From a virus, in IMG/VR virus record IMGVR_UViG_3300030380_000259, positions 1-55,909 of that record: a stretch of DNA of 55,909 nt; one strand, written 5' to 3'. Made by a program: the position numbers and the translations under genes. The notes under the pieces were generated by a model, which ran no database searches, was not told where the DNA came from, and saw only the letters and a program-made list of their open reading frames with translations. Below, piece after piece: positions 6,291-12,364 of the stretch. The first letter of the stretch is position 1; every line of letters begins with the position of its first letter.

Positions 6291-6896
6291 ATGACAACAT
6301 CAAACTTCAAAAACTTCGCCACTCAGCTTGCTGAAGCTCCTAATACTTTAGAAGCCAAAGGCTTAGTGTTATCCCGTTGGGATAAATCTATTGTTTCTTC
6401 GGAGAAGAAAACATGGAAGTCTTTGACTTCTAGAGGTGGATTTTGGTTCTCCCTTGGAGAAGTTCTGTCTGAGATTCTAAAAGAATCTGGTGGTAGCAGA
6501 ATGGACTCAGCAAAGCTGAAAGACGCTAATCTTCATACCGTTGCAAAGCAACGTAGAAACGAAGCTATCAAGTTCTTTCAGAACTTTGACTTGATTGAAA
6601 ATCAAAAGCTGACTACCAAGTTTCAATCTATGACTAGATTGATTAGTGGTGTCAATGCTATTGTCAATCCAAAGGATGACAAGCCAACTGAACCAGAGGT
6701 TCAAAATGATGGTAAGTCCGCTGACGGACTAGATGAACCAAAGGTTCAAGAGGTCAAAGCCTTTACACAACTGAACGCTGAAGAAATCGCTTTTGAAGCG
6801 TTGCTTCAATGTGAAGTAAACAATATTCCTGTTAAGGAATTTATGTTAGCTCTCAAAGACCAACTACAGTTGGTTGACCAAAAGGCAGTAGCATAA
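6291..6896 (+). CDS. First early gene, unknown protein encoded by hairpin-saturated DNA
   Basis: 201 residues, no recognised family. The N-terminal half is mixed charged with WKSLTSRGGFWFSLGE at about 42-57 and a basic patch (KQRRNEAIKFF). A linker at 123-150 is Pro/Glu/Asp-rich (KPTEPEV, DEPKVQEV), and a helical tail follows. GGAG precedes the ATG. The nucleotide sequence is extraordinary: 15 perfect hairpins with stems of 6 or more occur in 606 bases, including 6369-6385, 6394-6410, 6472-6488, 6539-6553, 6570-6586, 6793-6809 and one spanning the stop codon (6886-6903). The palindromic element at 6714-6731 is translated in frame as KSADGL. The product may be a takeover protein, but that rests only on position. 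Confidence 0.8.
   Translation: MTTSNFKNFATQLAEAPNTLEAKGLVLSRWDKSIVSSEKKTWKSLTSRGGFWFSLGEVLSEILKESGGSRMDSAKLKDANLHTVAKQRRNEAIKFFQNFDLIENQKLTTKFQSMTRLISGVNAIVNPKDDKPTEPEVQNDGKSADGLDEPKVQEVKAFTQLNAEEIAFEALLQCEVNNIPVKEFMLALKDQLQLVDQKAVA
6714..6732. repeat. 19-bp palindromic element, copy 2 (inside a gene)
   Basis: AAGTCCGCTGACGGACTAG, in frame in the first early gene and read as KSADGL. It is flanked symmetrically by two further hairpins of the form TGAACC-nnn-GGTTCA (6689-6703 and 6734-6748), which encode the near-repeats EPEVQ and EPKVQ. The protein region is a low-complexity acidic linker where insertions would be tolerated. Confidence 0.85.
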
Positions 6897-6930
6897 GCTA
6901 CTGTCTAACTTTTTTATTGGAGATAAAACT

Positions 6931-7164
6931 ATGCGTAATCCACAAGCTACGTCATTCATTCGTAATTTCAACGCAAAGCGTATCACTTCATCATGGAACG
7001 CTACAGACGAAGCCTATGGCTTTGCCGTCTTTCCTGATAGAGATAACACTAAGCCATTCTGTTTTCGGAGTGGGCAAGCAAAAGCTATGGCTGATGAATA
7101 CAAGCGCAAACAAGCTATGCTTGACAAAGCTGAAGCAATGGCTATACTGGATTCACTACTTTAG
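6931..7164 (+). CDS. Small early protein of unknown function
   Basis: 77 residues, starting at ATG 6931 with GGAG 8 bases upstream; an overlapping 86-residue frame starting at 6917 lacks a ribosome-binding site. The product is charged and helical in the C-terminal half (QAKAMADEYKRKQAMLDKAEAMAILDSLL), with an N-terminal part containing FGFAVF-like hydrophobic residues. No family recognised. It is cotranscribed with the first early gene and is followed by an AT-rich inverted repeat. Confidence 0.65.
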   Translation: MRNPQATSFIRNFNAKRITSSWNATDEAYGFAVFPDRDNTKPFCFRSGQAKAMADEYKRKQAMLDKAEAMAILDSLL

Positions 7165-7165
7165 A

Positions 7166-7220
7166 GTTATAACATAAAATAAATAAGAATGTTTATGATT
7201 ATTTATTTTATTTATATAAC
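7166..7220. repeat. AT-rich inverted repeat with promoter-like core
   Basis: GTTATA (7166-7171) pairs with TATAAC (7215-7220), and TAAAATAAATA (7175-7185) pairs perfectly with TATTTATTTTA (7200-7210). It starts 2 bases after the stop of the preceding gene, so the RNA hairpin could terminate that transcript. The right arm carries TTATGA-N16-TATAAC (7193-7220), matching the promoter at 6241-6268, so the element may both end one transcript and start the next. Confidence 0.7.
7193..7220 (+). promoter_or_regulatory. Putative second early promoter (TTATGA-N16-TATAAC)
   Basis: It has the same spacing and -10 hexamer as the element at 6241-6268 and the same following bases, ACTTAA. It would drive the non-coding segment 7229-7450 and the gene at 7462. 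The -35 is a weak match to consensus, so activation by a factor or use of the palindromic element next to it is possible. Confidence 0.5.
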
Positions 7221-7228
7221 ACTTAACT

Positions 7229-7247
7229 AAGTCCGCTGACGGACTAA
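7229..7247. repeat. 19-bp palindromic element, copy 3
   Basis: AAGTCCGCTGACGGACTAA directly after the putative promoter at 7193-7220, in a position to be the first hairpin of the transcript or an operator. Identical to copies 1, 4 and 5. Confidence 0.9.
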
Positions 7248-7431
7248 CAAATTGAAAGGTTTTAAAATGTAGCGAAAATCTAATGGCAAAAAAAGTGTGA
7301 GTAGGTTCGCCCCATGTGAATTGAAAGCTATGCCAAGCAAGGTGACATGGGGGCATACCGTAAAAGTCTAGGCGGTATGTAGGCAGTGATGCGACCACGT
7401 AAAAAGCCTAGCATCCTTTAACTTCGTTACC

Positions 7432-7450
7432 AAGTCCGCTGACGGACTAA
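7432..7450. repeat. 19-bp palindromic element, copy 4
   Basis: AAGTCCGCTGACGGACTAA, immediately followed by the GAGAGGA ribosome-binding region of the 7462 gene. In RNA the hairpin would sit just upstream of the ribosome-binding site and could influence translation or processing. Confidence 0.9.
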
Positions 7451-7461
7451 GAGAGGACATT

Positions 7462-8088
7462 ATGAAAAAAGAATTTGAAATGGAAATTGCTATCAAGAAT
7501 ATTATCGCTATCAGACGCAAGGCAAAGCCTGAAGACGTAGCAGACGGTATCGCATGGTATGCAAAAGCATACGAGGAGTGCCGTATCATTGCTGAGAGAT
7601 TCGACTTGCCATTGCATATGGTAGTGGGTGTAGTTTCTGCTTTGTCACCCAACAATCGTTGGGCAACTAACATAATCAATGCGAGAGATGTTATCGAGAC
7701 ATGGGATTGTGGCTATGCCCCTGATACAGTTTCCGTATGTACTTACAATGCCATGAAGCTAAAAGCCTTTGCCATCTTAGATGGTGGTAGCAAAACCATT
7801 GATGAAGTAAAAGCTATCTTGAATGGCAAGAAAATTGTATGTTTCTTTGAGAATATACTAGGTGAGGACACTTGCACGATTGATGGTCATGCTCGTAACA
7901 TTGCATACAATCAACGTGTCAATCTTACAGATGCTAAAACTAGCATAGGCAAGCTAGAGTATGCCAATCTACAAGAAGCATATTTGCAAGCGTCAAAGCG
8001 TTGTAGCGTCAATGGCAGACGCTTGAAAACATACGAATTGCAAGCAATTACATGGGTCACATGGAGAAAGATGCACAATATTGCATAG
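7462..8088 (+). CDS. Conserved phage protein, possible DNA glycosylase-like fold
   Basis: 208 residues. The segments VVSALSPNNRWATNIINA (about 57-74), KIVCFFENILG (124-134) and CTIDGHARNIAY (138-149) form a pattern I recognise from unannotated phage proteins. The LSPN...W..N and TIDGHA arrangement is reminiscent of helix-hairpin-helix DNA glycosylases, but I cannot confirm this and no catalytic residue is certain. GAGAGGA precedes the ATG. Several 6-bp-stem hairpins are also present in this coding region, for example 7558-7573, though fewer than in the first early gene. Confidence 0.7.
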   Translation: MKKEFEMEIAIKNIIAIRRKAKPEDVADGIAWYAKAYEECRIIAERFDLPLHMVVGVVSALSPNNRWATNIINARDVIETWDCGYAPDTVSVCTYNAMKLKAFAILDGGSKTIDEVKAILNGKKIVCFFENILGEDTCTIDGHARNIAYNQRVNLTDAKTSIGKLEYANLQEAYLQASKRCSVNGRRLKTYELQAITWVTWRKMHNIA

Positions 8089-8099
8089 GAGATTTGACA

Positions 8100-8249
8100 A
8101 TGGTGATAAGACCTGTTAATCCTGTTGCTAAAGCAATGGCACTAAGTCGTAGACGGCAACAGGTTGTTCCTAACAAGAAAAAGTATAATCGAAAAAAGGA
8201 TAAGAATTATGCAGATACGATTAGAGAAAATGAAGTCTTTAAAGACTAA
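8100..8249 (+). CDS. Small basic early protein (49 residues)
   Basis: The start is taken at ATG 8100 (MVIRPVNPVAKAM), 8 bases after AGGAG; the frame is open further upstream but overlaps the previous gene. The product contains RRRQQVVPNKKKYNRKKDK, a basic pattern seen in other marine phage small proteins (NPVAK...VVPxKKxYxRK). Function unknown; the charge suggests RNA or DNA contact. Confidence 0.65.
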   Translation: MVIRPVNPVAKAMALSRRRQQVVPNKKKYNRKKDKNYADTIRENEVFKD

Positions 8250-8340
8250 GCCACGCAAGTCAAAGCGTGATGAATGGAAGCGTGCGCGTCAAGCAATGCG
8301 TAAGGCAAAGAGAAATTTACAGGAGAAAATCTATGCTTAA
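8209..8340 (+). CDS. 43-residue basic early protein
   Basis: Read from the sequence: ATG 8209-8211, preceded by AAGGA at 8-base spacing, to TAA 8338-8340. It overlaps both neighbours (41 bases with the gene before, 8 with the gene after). The product is very basic and helical, with KTKPRKSKRDEWKRARQ and KAKRNLQEKIYA. Nothing indicates a specific function. Confidence 0.55.
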   Translation: MQIRLEKMKSLKTKPRKSKRDEWKRARQAMRKAKRNLQEKIYA

Positions 8341-8707
8341 AAATGGAATGAGAGTTCGCGTATATTGGAATTTACACAAGAATAAATATTCAGTACAAGA
8401 TGCTAAGACTAACCGAGTTGTAGCTCATGTAGGTGCTATCGCATTGCAAAACTGTAAGCTTACTATTCGTAAATCAGGACAAGAACGTGCTAGACGTGAG
8501 GGCAGGAAAAATGTGCATGCTTTTGTCACAGGTATGTTCTATACTGATGGGCGTTACAAAAACGCATGGTGGAGTGATGGAGCTAGACAAGTTTCATATA
8601 ATCCGTACAAGAATGACACGTTTATGCGTGAGAACAAACCAATTCACACGTCACCCACAATTACTATGGGTACGCATGAAGACCGTCCAAGTGTTTGGGC
8701 AATATAA
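8333..8707 (+). CDS. Conserved phage protein of unknown function
   Basis: The start is at ATG 8333 (MLKNGMRVRVYWNLHK), 7 bases after AGGAG; an upstream extension to 8267 would overlap the 43-residue gene completely. The 124-residue product carries RVYWNLHKNKYSVQ (8-21), VVAHVGAIAL (30-39) and a basic GQERARREGRKNVHAFV segment (51-67). This VYWNLHKxxYSV...GRxNVHAFV arrangement is familiar from myovirus and podovirus genomes without known role. The palindromic element follows immediately after the stop. Confidence 0.7.
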   Translation: MLKNGMRVRVYWNLHKNKYSVQDAKTNRVVAHVGAIALQNCKLTIRKSGQERARREGRKNVHAFVTGMFYTDGRYKNAWWSDGARQVSYNPYKNDTFMRENKPIHTSPTITMGTHEDRPSVWAI

Positions 8708-8709
8708 CT

Positions 8710-8728
8710 AAGTCCGCTGACGGACTAA
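8710..8728. repeat. 19-bp palindromic element, copy 5
   Basis: AAGTCCGCTGACGGACTAA in the gap between the genes ending at 8707 and starting at 8757, followed by a strong AAAGGAG ribosome-binding site. This is the last copy seen; none was noticed in the replication or late regions. Confidence 0.9.
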
Positions 8729-8756
8729 CAACTAATCTCTTGAAAGGAGAATTATT

Positions 8757-9167
8757 ATGACTATACAAACTATTACTTTTCACAAGCGTTCAACAGGTAA
8801 AACAGGTCAGGTGCTTGCATCGCCACAGGTAGAAGCTAAATTAGCTAAAGTCGAAAGACTATATGCTGAGTATCATGGTGTTAAGCTAGGACGTGGCAAG
8901 CTATATGACATCGTATTGGACGCATCACGTCAAGCTAAAGAAGAGGTTGGCGGTTATTTGCAGTACACTACACAAGCCGTTGTAGGTATTGTGCTAGAAC
9001 ATATGCACAGAGAGCTTGGCAAAGCCGTAAGACGTAAGAACAGAGATACCATAGGTATTGAAGTTGGTGAATTTACTATTGTTAATCTGCGTAGTCTTGC
9101 ACGTAATACCAAAGGTAAGGTGTACGATGCCAACGGCAAGCGCGTATTGAAAGGAAAGGTGGCTTAA
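8757..9167 (+). CDS. Early protein of unknown function
   Basis: 136 residues, basic, with a helical central region (KLYDIVLDASRQAKEEVGG) and a C-terminal beta-like part (DTIGIEVGEFTIVNLRSLARN). It is preceded by AAAGGAG at ideal spacing. The stop TAA shares its last base with the next start (TAATG), indicating translational coupling. No family recognised. Confidence 0.65.
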   Translation: MTIQTITFHKRSTGKTGQVLASPQVEAKLAKVERLYAEYHGVKLGRGKLYDIVLDASRQAKEEVGGYLQYTTQAVVGIVLEHMHRELGKAVRRKNRDTIGIEVGEFTIVNLRSLARNTKGKVYDANGKRVLKGKVA

Positions 9168-9352
9168 TGATAATATACGAAGTAGGATTATCCGTTGATA
9201 ATCAAAAGGGAGTGGTGTCTGTTCAGGACACCTCTCTTGAAACATCATCATGGGAAGATGCCGTTCAGTTTGCTATAGACTTAGCACAACAAGAACATCC
9301 TAATTCCCAAGTAGAATTTGAATTTTGTAAGGAGTATGACAATGTTGCTTGA
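9167..9352 (+). CDS. Small acidic early protein
   Basis: 61 residues, acidic, beginning MIIYEVGLSVDNQKGVVSV and ending EFCKEYDNVA. The start overlaps the previous stop and the end overlaps the SleB gene by 11 bases, so it belongs to the same operon. No motif recognised. A 6-bp hairpin GGTGTC...GACACC lies within the gene. Confidence 0.6.
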   Translation: MIIYEVGLSVDNQKGVVSVQDTSLETSSWEDAVQFAIDLAQQEHPNSQVEFEFCKEYDNVA

Positions 9353-9767
9353 AACTGCATTTGTATGCCTTGCCATGAACGTGTATCACGAAGCACGTAA
9401 CCAATCTTTTATTGGGCAAGTGGCAGTAGCACAAGTGGTTATGAACAGAGTATATGATAATCGCTTTCCAGATAGTGTATGTGAGGTAGTCACACAAGGA
9501 CAGACATACTCATGGAAGCCAGATATTCCTATCAGGAATAGATGCCACTTCTCATGGTATTGTGACGGCAAGAGTGACAAGCCACGTGATGCGGAAGCAT
9601 GGGAGATGTCTAAACTAGTGGCATCAGGTGTGTTGTTTGGACACCTAGACGATTTCGTTGAGGGTTCAACACACTACCATGCGACATACATAGTGCCTGA
9701 GTGGGCAGAAACTAAACAGTACATTGTACGAATAGATGACCACGTATTTTACAGATGGGAGTATTAA
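9342..9767 (+). CDS. SleB-type cell wall hydrolase
   Basis: The start is set at ATG 9342, 7 bases after AAGGAG. The 141-residue protein matches the Hydrolase_2/SleB catalytic domain: NVYHEAR with the presumed catalytic Glu17, VAQVVMNRV, FPDSVCEVV, CHFSWYCDGK and THYHATYIVPEWA. Enzymes of this family cleave the glycan strand of peptidoglycan (lytic transglycosylase-like). No signal peptide of classical length is obvious, although the first 12 residues are hydrophobic. It is encoded in the early block, far from the T4-type lysozyme, so it may serve a different step. Confidence 0.88.
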   Translation: MLLETAFVCLAMNVYHEARNQSFIGQVAVAQVVMNRVYDNRFPDSVCEVVTQGQTYSWKPDIPIRNRCHFSWYCDGKSDKPRDAEAWEMSKLVASGVLFGHLDDFVEGSTHYHATYIVPEWAETKQYIVRIDDHVFYRWEY

Positions 9768-9769
9768 TT

Positions 9770-10012
9770 ATGCAACATCCAATATCACGTTACATGATGG
9801 CATCCTACGCATACTACGTAGAGGATGACCCGATACTAAGTGACGCAATGTTTGACCAATGTGCTAAGAATATCTTAGAGCATTGGGATACACTTGACCA
9901 TCCACACAAACATCTGCTATCAAAGGATATGCTAGAAGCAGGTACTTATCTAGGTAAGTATCCAGAGATAGTTAAAAATGCAGTAGCACATTACAGGAGA
10001 GAGAACACATGA
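9770..10012 (+). CDS. DNA ligase LigA-related small protein
   Basis: The start is ATG 9770 with GGGAG 8 bases upstream. The 80-residue protein contains ISRYMMASYAYYVEDDPILS followed by DAMFDQ, which resembles the N-terminal Y..YY..D.P..SD..YD signature that precedes the adenylation domain in NAD-dependent ligases. The adenylation domain itself is missing, so it is not a ligase on its own. Such stand-alone relatives are common in phages. Its stop overlaps the methyltransferase start. Confidence 0.65.
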   Translation: MQHPISRYMMASYAYYVEDDPILSDAMFDQCAKNILEHWDTLDHPHKHLLSKDMLEAGTYLGKYPEIVKNAVAHYRRENT

Positions 10013-11106
10013 ATGTATTAAGTTTATTTGATGGGAGTGCTTGCACTCGTGTTGCCTTAGACAAACTAGGTATACCAGTTACCAAGTACTATGCGTCAGA
10101 GGTAGACAAGTATGCTATCAAGGTAGCGATGGCAAACTATCCTGACATAGCACAGTTAGGTGACGTTAAGGATGTAGGCATAGCTTTCAAGGAAGGTGAT
10201 ATTGACTTGCTTGTAGGTGGTTCACCATGTCAAGGCTTTAGCTTTGCAGGTAAGCAGTTAAACTTTGATGACCCACGCAGTAAGCTATTCTGGGAATATG
10301 TCAGAGTCTTACGCAAACTCAAGCCCAAGTATTTCTTGCTTGAGAATGTACGCATGAAGCAAGAGTATCAGGACGTTATCTCTGATGCGCTAGGTGTACA
10401 ACCTATCGCTATCAACAGTAGGCTAATGTCTGCACAGAACAGATACAGATTGTATTGGACAAACATACCCAATGTCACACAACCAGAGGACAAAGGCATT
10501 GTGCTACAAGATGTCCTTGAGGATGGGTTTGCTGACAGAGAGAAGTCACATTGCCTTGATGCCAACTACTTCAAGGGTGGCAATCTCAAGACATACTTTA
10601 CCAAGCATCGTAGACAGTTAGTATTTAGTAGCGATGGCTTGTGTCATGTTGCTGACGCTGACCTCAATGGCAACGATAGCATCAAGCGTGTCTATCACCC
10701 ACTAGGTAAAGCACCTACGCTTACTACAGGTACAGGTGGCAACCATGAACCCAAGGTATTGTGTGGTGCATGGCGAGGTAGGTACACAGTCGATGGCGTA
10801 CGTCAAGACCACAAGCATAGTGTCAGAGGTATGACAGAGCAACGTCTAGAGGTACGGCTTGACGGCAAGACTAACAGTCTGACTACAGTACAGAAAGACA
10901 ATGTGGCAGTTCACTTTGACCACGATTGGAATGATACGAGTGTGTTTGACTTACAATGGCGCAAGCTGACACCGATTGAGTGCGAGAGATTACAGACATT
11001 GCCAGACAACTACACCAACCATGTGTCCAACACGCAACGATACAAGATGCTAGGCAATGGCTTTACAGTTGACGTGATAGCACATATACTGAAAGGAATT
11101 AAGTGA
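10009..11106 (+). CDS. DNA (cytosine-5) methyltransferase
   Basis: 365 residues with the ordered motifs of C5 methyltransferases: motif I LSLFDGSACTRVAL (4-17, SAM binding), motif IV GGSPCQGFS (70-78) with catalytic Cys74, motif VI ENV (112-114), motif VIII QNRYR (143-147) and motif X GNGFTVDVIAHIL near the end. The target-recognition region lies between about 160 and 310. It would transfer a methyl group from SAM to cytosine in DNA, probably masking phage DNA from host restriction. No cognate nuclease is adjacent, so it is an orphan enzyme. The start overlaps the upstream gene by 4 bases. Confidence 0.93.
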   Translation: MNVLSLFDGSACTRVALDKLGIPVTKYYASEVDKYAIKVAMANYPDIAQLGDVKDVGIAFKEGDIDLLVGGSPCQGFSFAGKQLNFDDPRSKLFWEYVRVLRKLKPKYFLLENVRMKQEYQDVISDALGVQPIAINSRLMSAQNRYRLYWTNIPNVTQPEDKGIVLQDVLEDGFADREKSHCLDANYFKGGNLKTYFTKHRRQLVFSSDGLCHVADADLNGNDSIKRVYHPLGKAPTLTTGTGGNHEPKVLCGAWRGRYTVDGVRQDHKHSVRGMTEQRLEVRLDGKTNSLTTVQKDNVAVHFDHDWNDTSVFDLQWRKLTPIECERLQTLPDNYTNHVSNTQRYKMLGNGFTVDVIAHILKGIK

Positions 11107-11294
11107 TGTATTCAAAAACACTACCATCAGAAAAGCATGAAACAAAAGTATGTAGTCTAACTGTGAGTGATTTACTTCAGATGAGTAATGATGGTTTAAT
11201 AAACTGTCCCGATGTTGACGAAGTATATTATCATTTGTTAGACTCTGTAAGAGTACGAGAGTATCTAAAGACAAAGGAGTTAAACCATGAATAG
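11106..11294 (+). CDS. Small early protein of unknown function
   Basis: 62 residues from ATG 11106, which shares its first base with the methyltransferase stop; AAAGGA lies 9 bases upstream. Acidic and helical in the second half (DEVYYHLLDSVRVREYLKTK). No recognised family. First of a run of short genes between 11.1 and 12.4 kb, each with a strong ribosome-binding site. Confidence 0.6.
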   Translation: MYSKTLPSEKHETKVCSLTVSDLLQMSNDGLINCPDVDEVYYHLLDSVRVREYLKTKELNHE

Positions 11295-11538
11295 AAAACT
11301 AAATTTAAGTCGCTACCAGTTTGCGGAGATTCCTAATGACGAAGAGGGTCTAGCATTTGTAAAGCAACTCAAAACGTATCTTAACAAAGACCGATATAAA
11401 ATAGTGGTTAAGGGTCAACACATGAATGATGAAGCAAAAGCTAACTGGCGAAAGTATGTACGTGGGCAACCTATCTCTCTCTCTACTCATTTGAGGGTAT
11501 ACGTTAATGAAAAAAAGGAGTTAAATTATGGAACATAA
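11287..11538 (+). CDS. Small basic early protein
   Basis: 83 residues with a good AAAGGAG site. A helical N-terminal part (FAEIPNDEEGLAFVKQLKTYL) is followed by a basic strand-rich part (YKIVVKGQHMND, RKYVRGQPISLSTHLRVYV). No family recognised. Overlaps the following gene by 11 bases. Confidence 0.6.
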   Translation: MNRKLNLSRYQFAEIPNDEEGLAFVKQLKTYLNKDRYKIVVKGQHMNDEAKANWRKYVRGQPISLSTHLRVYVNEKKELNYGT

Positions 11539-11728
11539 AAACATACCGACTAATATACTTGATGAACATATAAAGAAACACAAAGTATTAGAAGCATTTA
11601 AAGATGGGGTAGCAGATGCTTGCTTGCGAGGCATAAGAGATGATGAACAATCACACGCTTACTATAAGCAAGGCTACGACTTTGGCATGACACTATACGC
11701 AGACATGATAGAGAAGACAATAGTATGA
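11528..11728 (+). CDS. Small early protein of unknown function
   Basis: 66 residues, ribosome-binding site AAGGAG. The C-terminal segment SHAYYKQGYDFGMTLYADM resembles short phage proteins with a YKQGYDFG core seen elsewhere in marine phages. Probably an all-helical domain. The stop overlaps the next start (ATGA). Confidence 0.6.
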   Translation: MEHKNIPTNILDEHIKKHKVLEAFKDGVADACLRGIRDDEQSHAYYKQGYDFGMTLYADMIEKTIV

Positions 11729-11922
11729 CGGAGTTGTTTGTATTAGTAATAACTATGTGGGGAAATGATGGTTCACAATGGTTGTACATAGGTAATCAAA
11801 TAGTATTACAACAACCCATGTCACAAGAGGCATGTGAGTATATGGCAAACATGTGGGAATCATTTTATGATAATGAGTATTATAAGATGGTTATAAAATG
11901 CCACTTAGCAGGAGATATCTAA
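11725..11922 (+). CDS. Small protein with N-terminal hydrophobic segment
   Basis: 65 residues. Residues 1-13 (MTELFVLVITMWG) are hydrophobic and may act as a short signal or anchor; the rest has two cysteines (about 37 and 59) and an aromatic pattern (WLYIGNQIV, MWESFYDNEYYKM). It resembles the late-block protein at 4968-5159 in size and layout. Function unknown. Confidence 0.55.
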   Translation: MTELFVLVITMWGNDGSQWLYIGNQIVLQQPMSQEACEYMANMWESFYDNEYYKMVIKCHLAGDI

Positions 11923-12089
11923 TGAACAGATTAGAAGAATGGATAAAAAAATTACTAACATTTTGGATGAATAAAGACGAGATGACAGACCCATCTATGG
12001 ACAACGTACTTAGGTTTGTTATCATGTCGGTGTTTGCCATTGGATTTTACATGACTGTAGTAGCATTTTGGGAGAAGTTTTTATGGTAA
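11922..12089 (+). CDS. Small membrane protein
   Basis: The start is ATG 11922, 7 bases after AGGAG, sharing a base with the preceding stop. The 55-residue protein has a charged N-terminal helix and one transmembrane segment (VLRFVIMSVFAIGFYMTVVAF), then ends WEKFLW. Probably inserted in the inner membrane early in infection; role unknown. Confidence 0.55.
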   Translation: MNRLEEWIKKLLTFWMNKDEMTDPSMDNVLRFVIMSVFAIGFYMTVVAFWEKFLW

Positions 12090-12364
12090 AAGTATATAAT
12101 TTAATTATGGATAGTGCAAAGAACCCACTATCTAACATACCTGATATAAATACTAGGCACATGATAATGCAAATATTAGCTTGGATGTGGTGTATTATAT
12201 TCAGTATGTATCTAGGTTCTATTGTTGCCTTTGGTATTAGTGCAATCATACACACACTATTACTAGCAGGTATCTTTATAACTATGGCTATGTTTGAAAC
12301 TGCCAAGCGTAGACCACAATACTTTGGTGGACTTGGCAGAGGTAATGGAGGTGAGCATGAATAG
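12083..12364 (+). CDS. Membrane protein with two transmembrane segments
   Basis: The start is ATG 12083 after GGGAGA. The 93-residue product has two long hydrophobic stretches (about 31-50, MIMQILAWMWCIIFSMYLGS, and 52-75, SIVAFGISAIIHTLLLAGIF) and a positively charged, Gly-rich tail (KRRPQYFGGLGRGNGG). It overlaps both neighbours. It could be an early membrane effector such as a superinfection or host-takeover protein, but no family is recognised. Confidence 0.6.
   Translation: MVKVYNLIMDSAKNPLSNIPDINTRHMIMQILAWMWCIIFSMYLGSIVAFGISAIIHTLLLAGIFITMAMFETAKRRPQYFGGLGRGNGGEHE

Larger units (their letters stand above)
7229..7450 (+). ncRNA. Candidate structured non-coding RNA or leader
   Basis: This 220-base stretch has no plausible gene and is bounded on both sides by the 19-bp palindrome. 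Visible helices are GGTTTT/AAAATC (7258-7263 with 7275-7280), CCCCATGT/ACATGGGG (7310-7317 with 7345-7352, 8 bp) and CATACCG/CGGTATG (7354-7360 with 7373-7379). A competing helix CTAGGC/GCCTAG (7368-7373 with 7406-7411) shares bases with the previous one. The alternative pairing resembles a switch or pseudoknot. It lies just downstream of a putative promoter and upstream of the 7462 gene. It is not a tRNA. The assignment is structural inference only. Confidence 0.45.

Noticed and set aside
5795-6903. CRISPR array
   Set aside because: The hairpins differ in sequence and spacing; there is no constant repeat with uniform unique spacers and no cas genes.
6917-7177. 86-codon frame overlapping the second early gene
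   Set aside because: The frame starting at 6931 has GGAG at good spacing; the 6917 frame does not.
7261-7320. tRNA gene, suggested by GGTTCGC near 7304
   Set aside because: No acceptor stem, anticodon arm or CCA-end arrangement can be drawn around it.
7156-7398. Minus-strand 80-codon frame across the putative RNA
   Set aside because: It crosses the AT-rich inverted repeat and the structured segment, with no ribosome-binding site or familiar motif.
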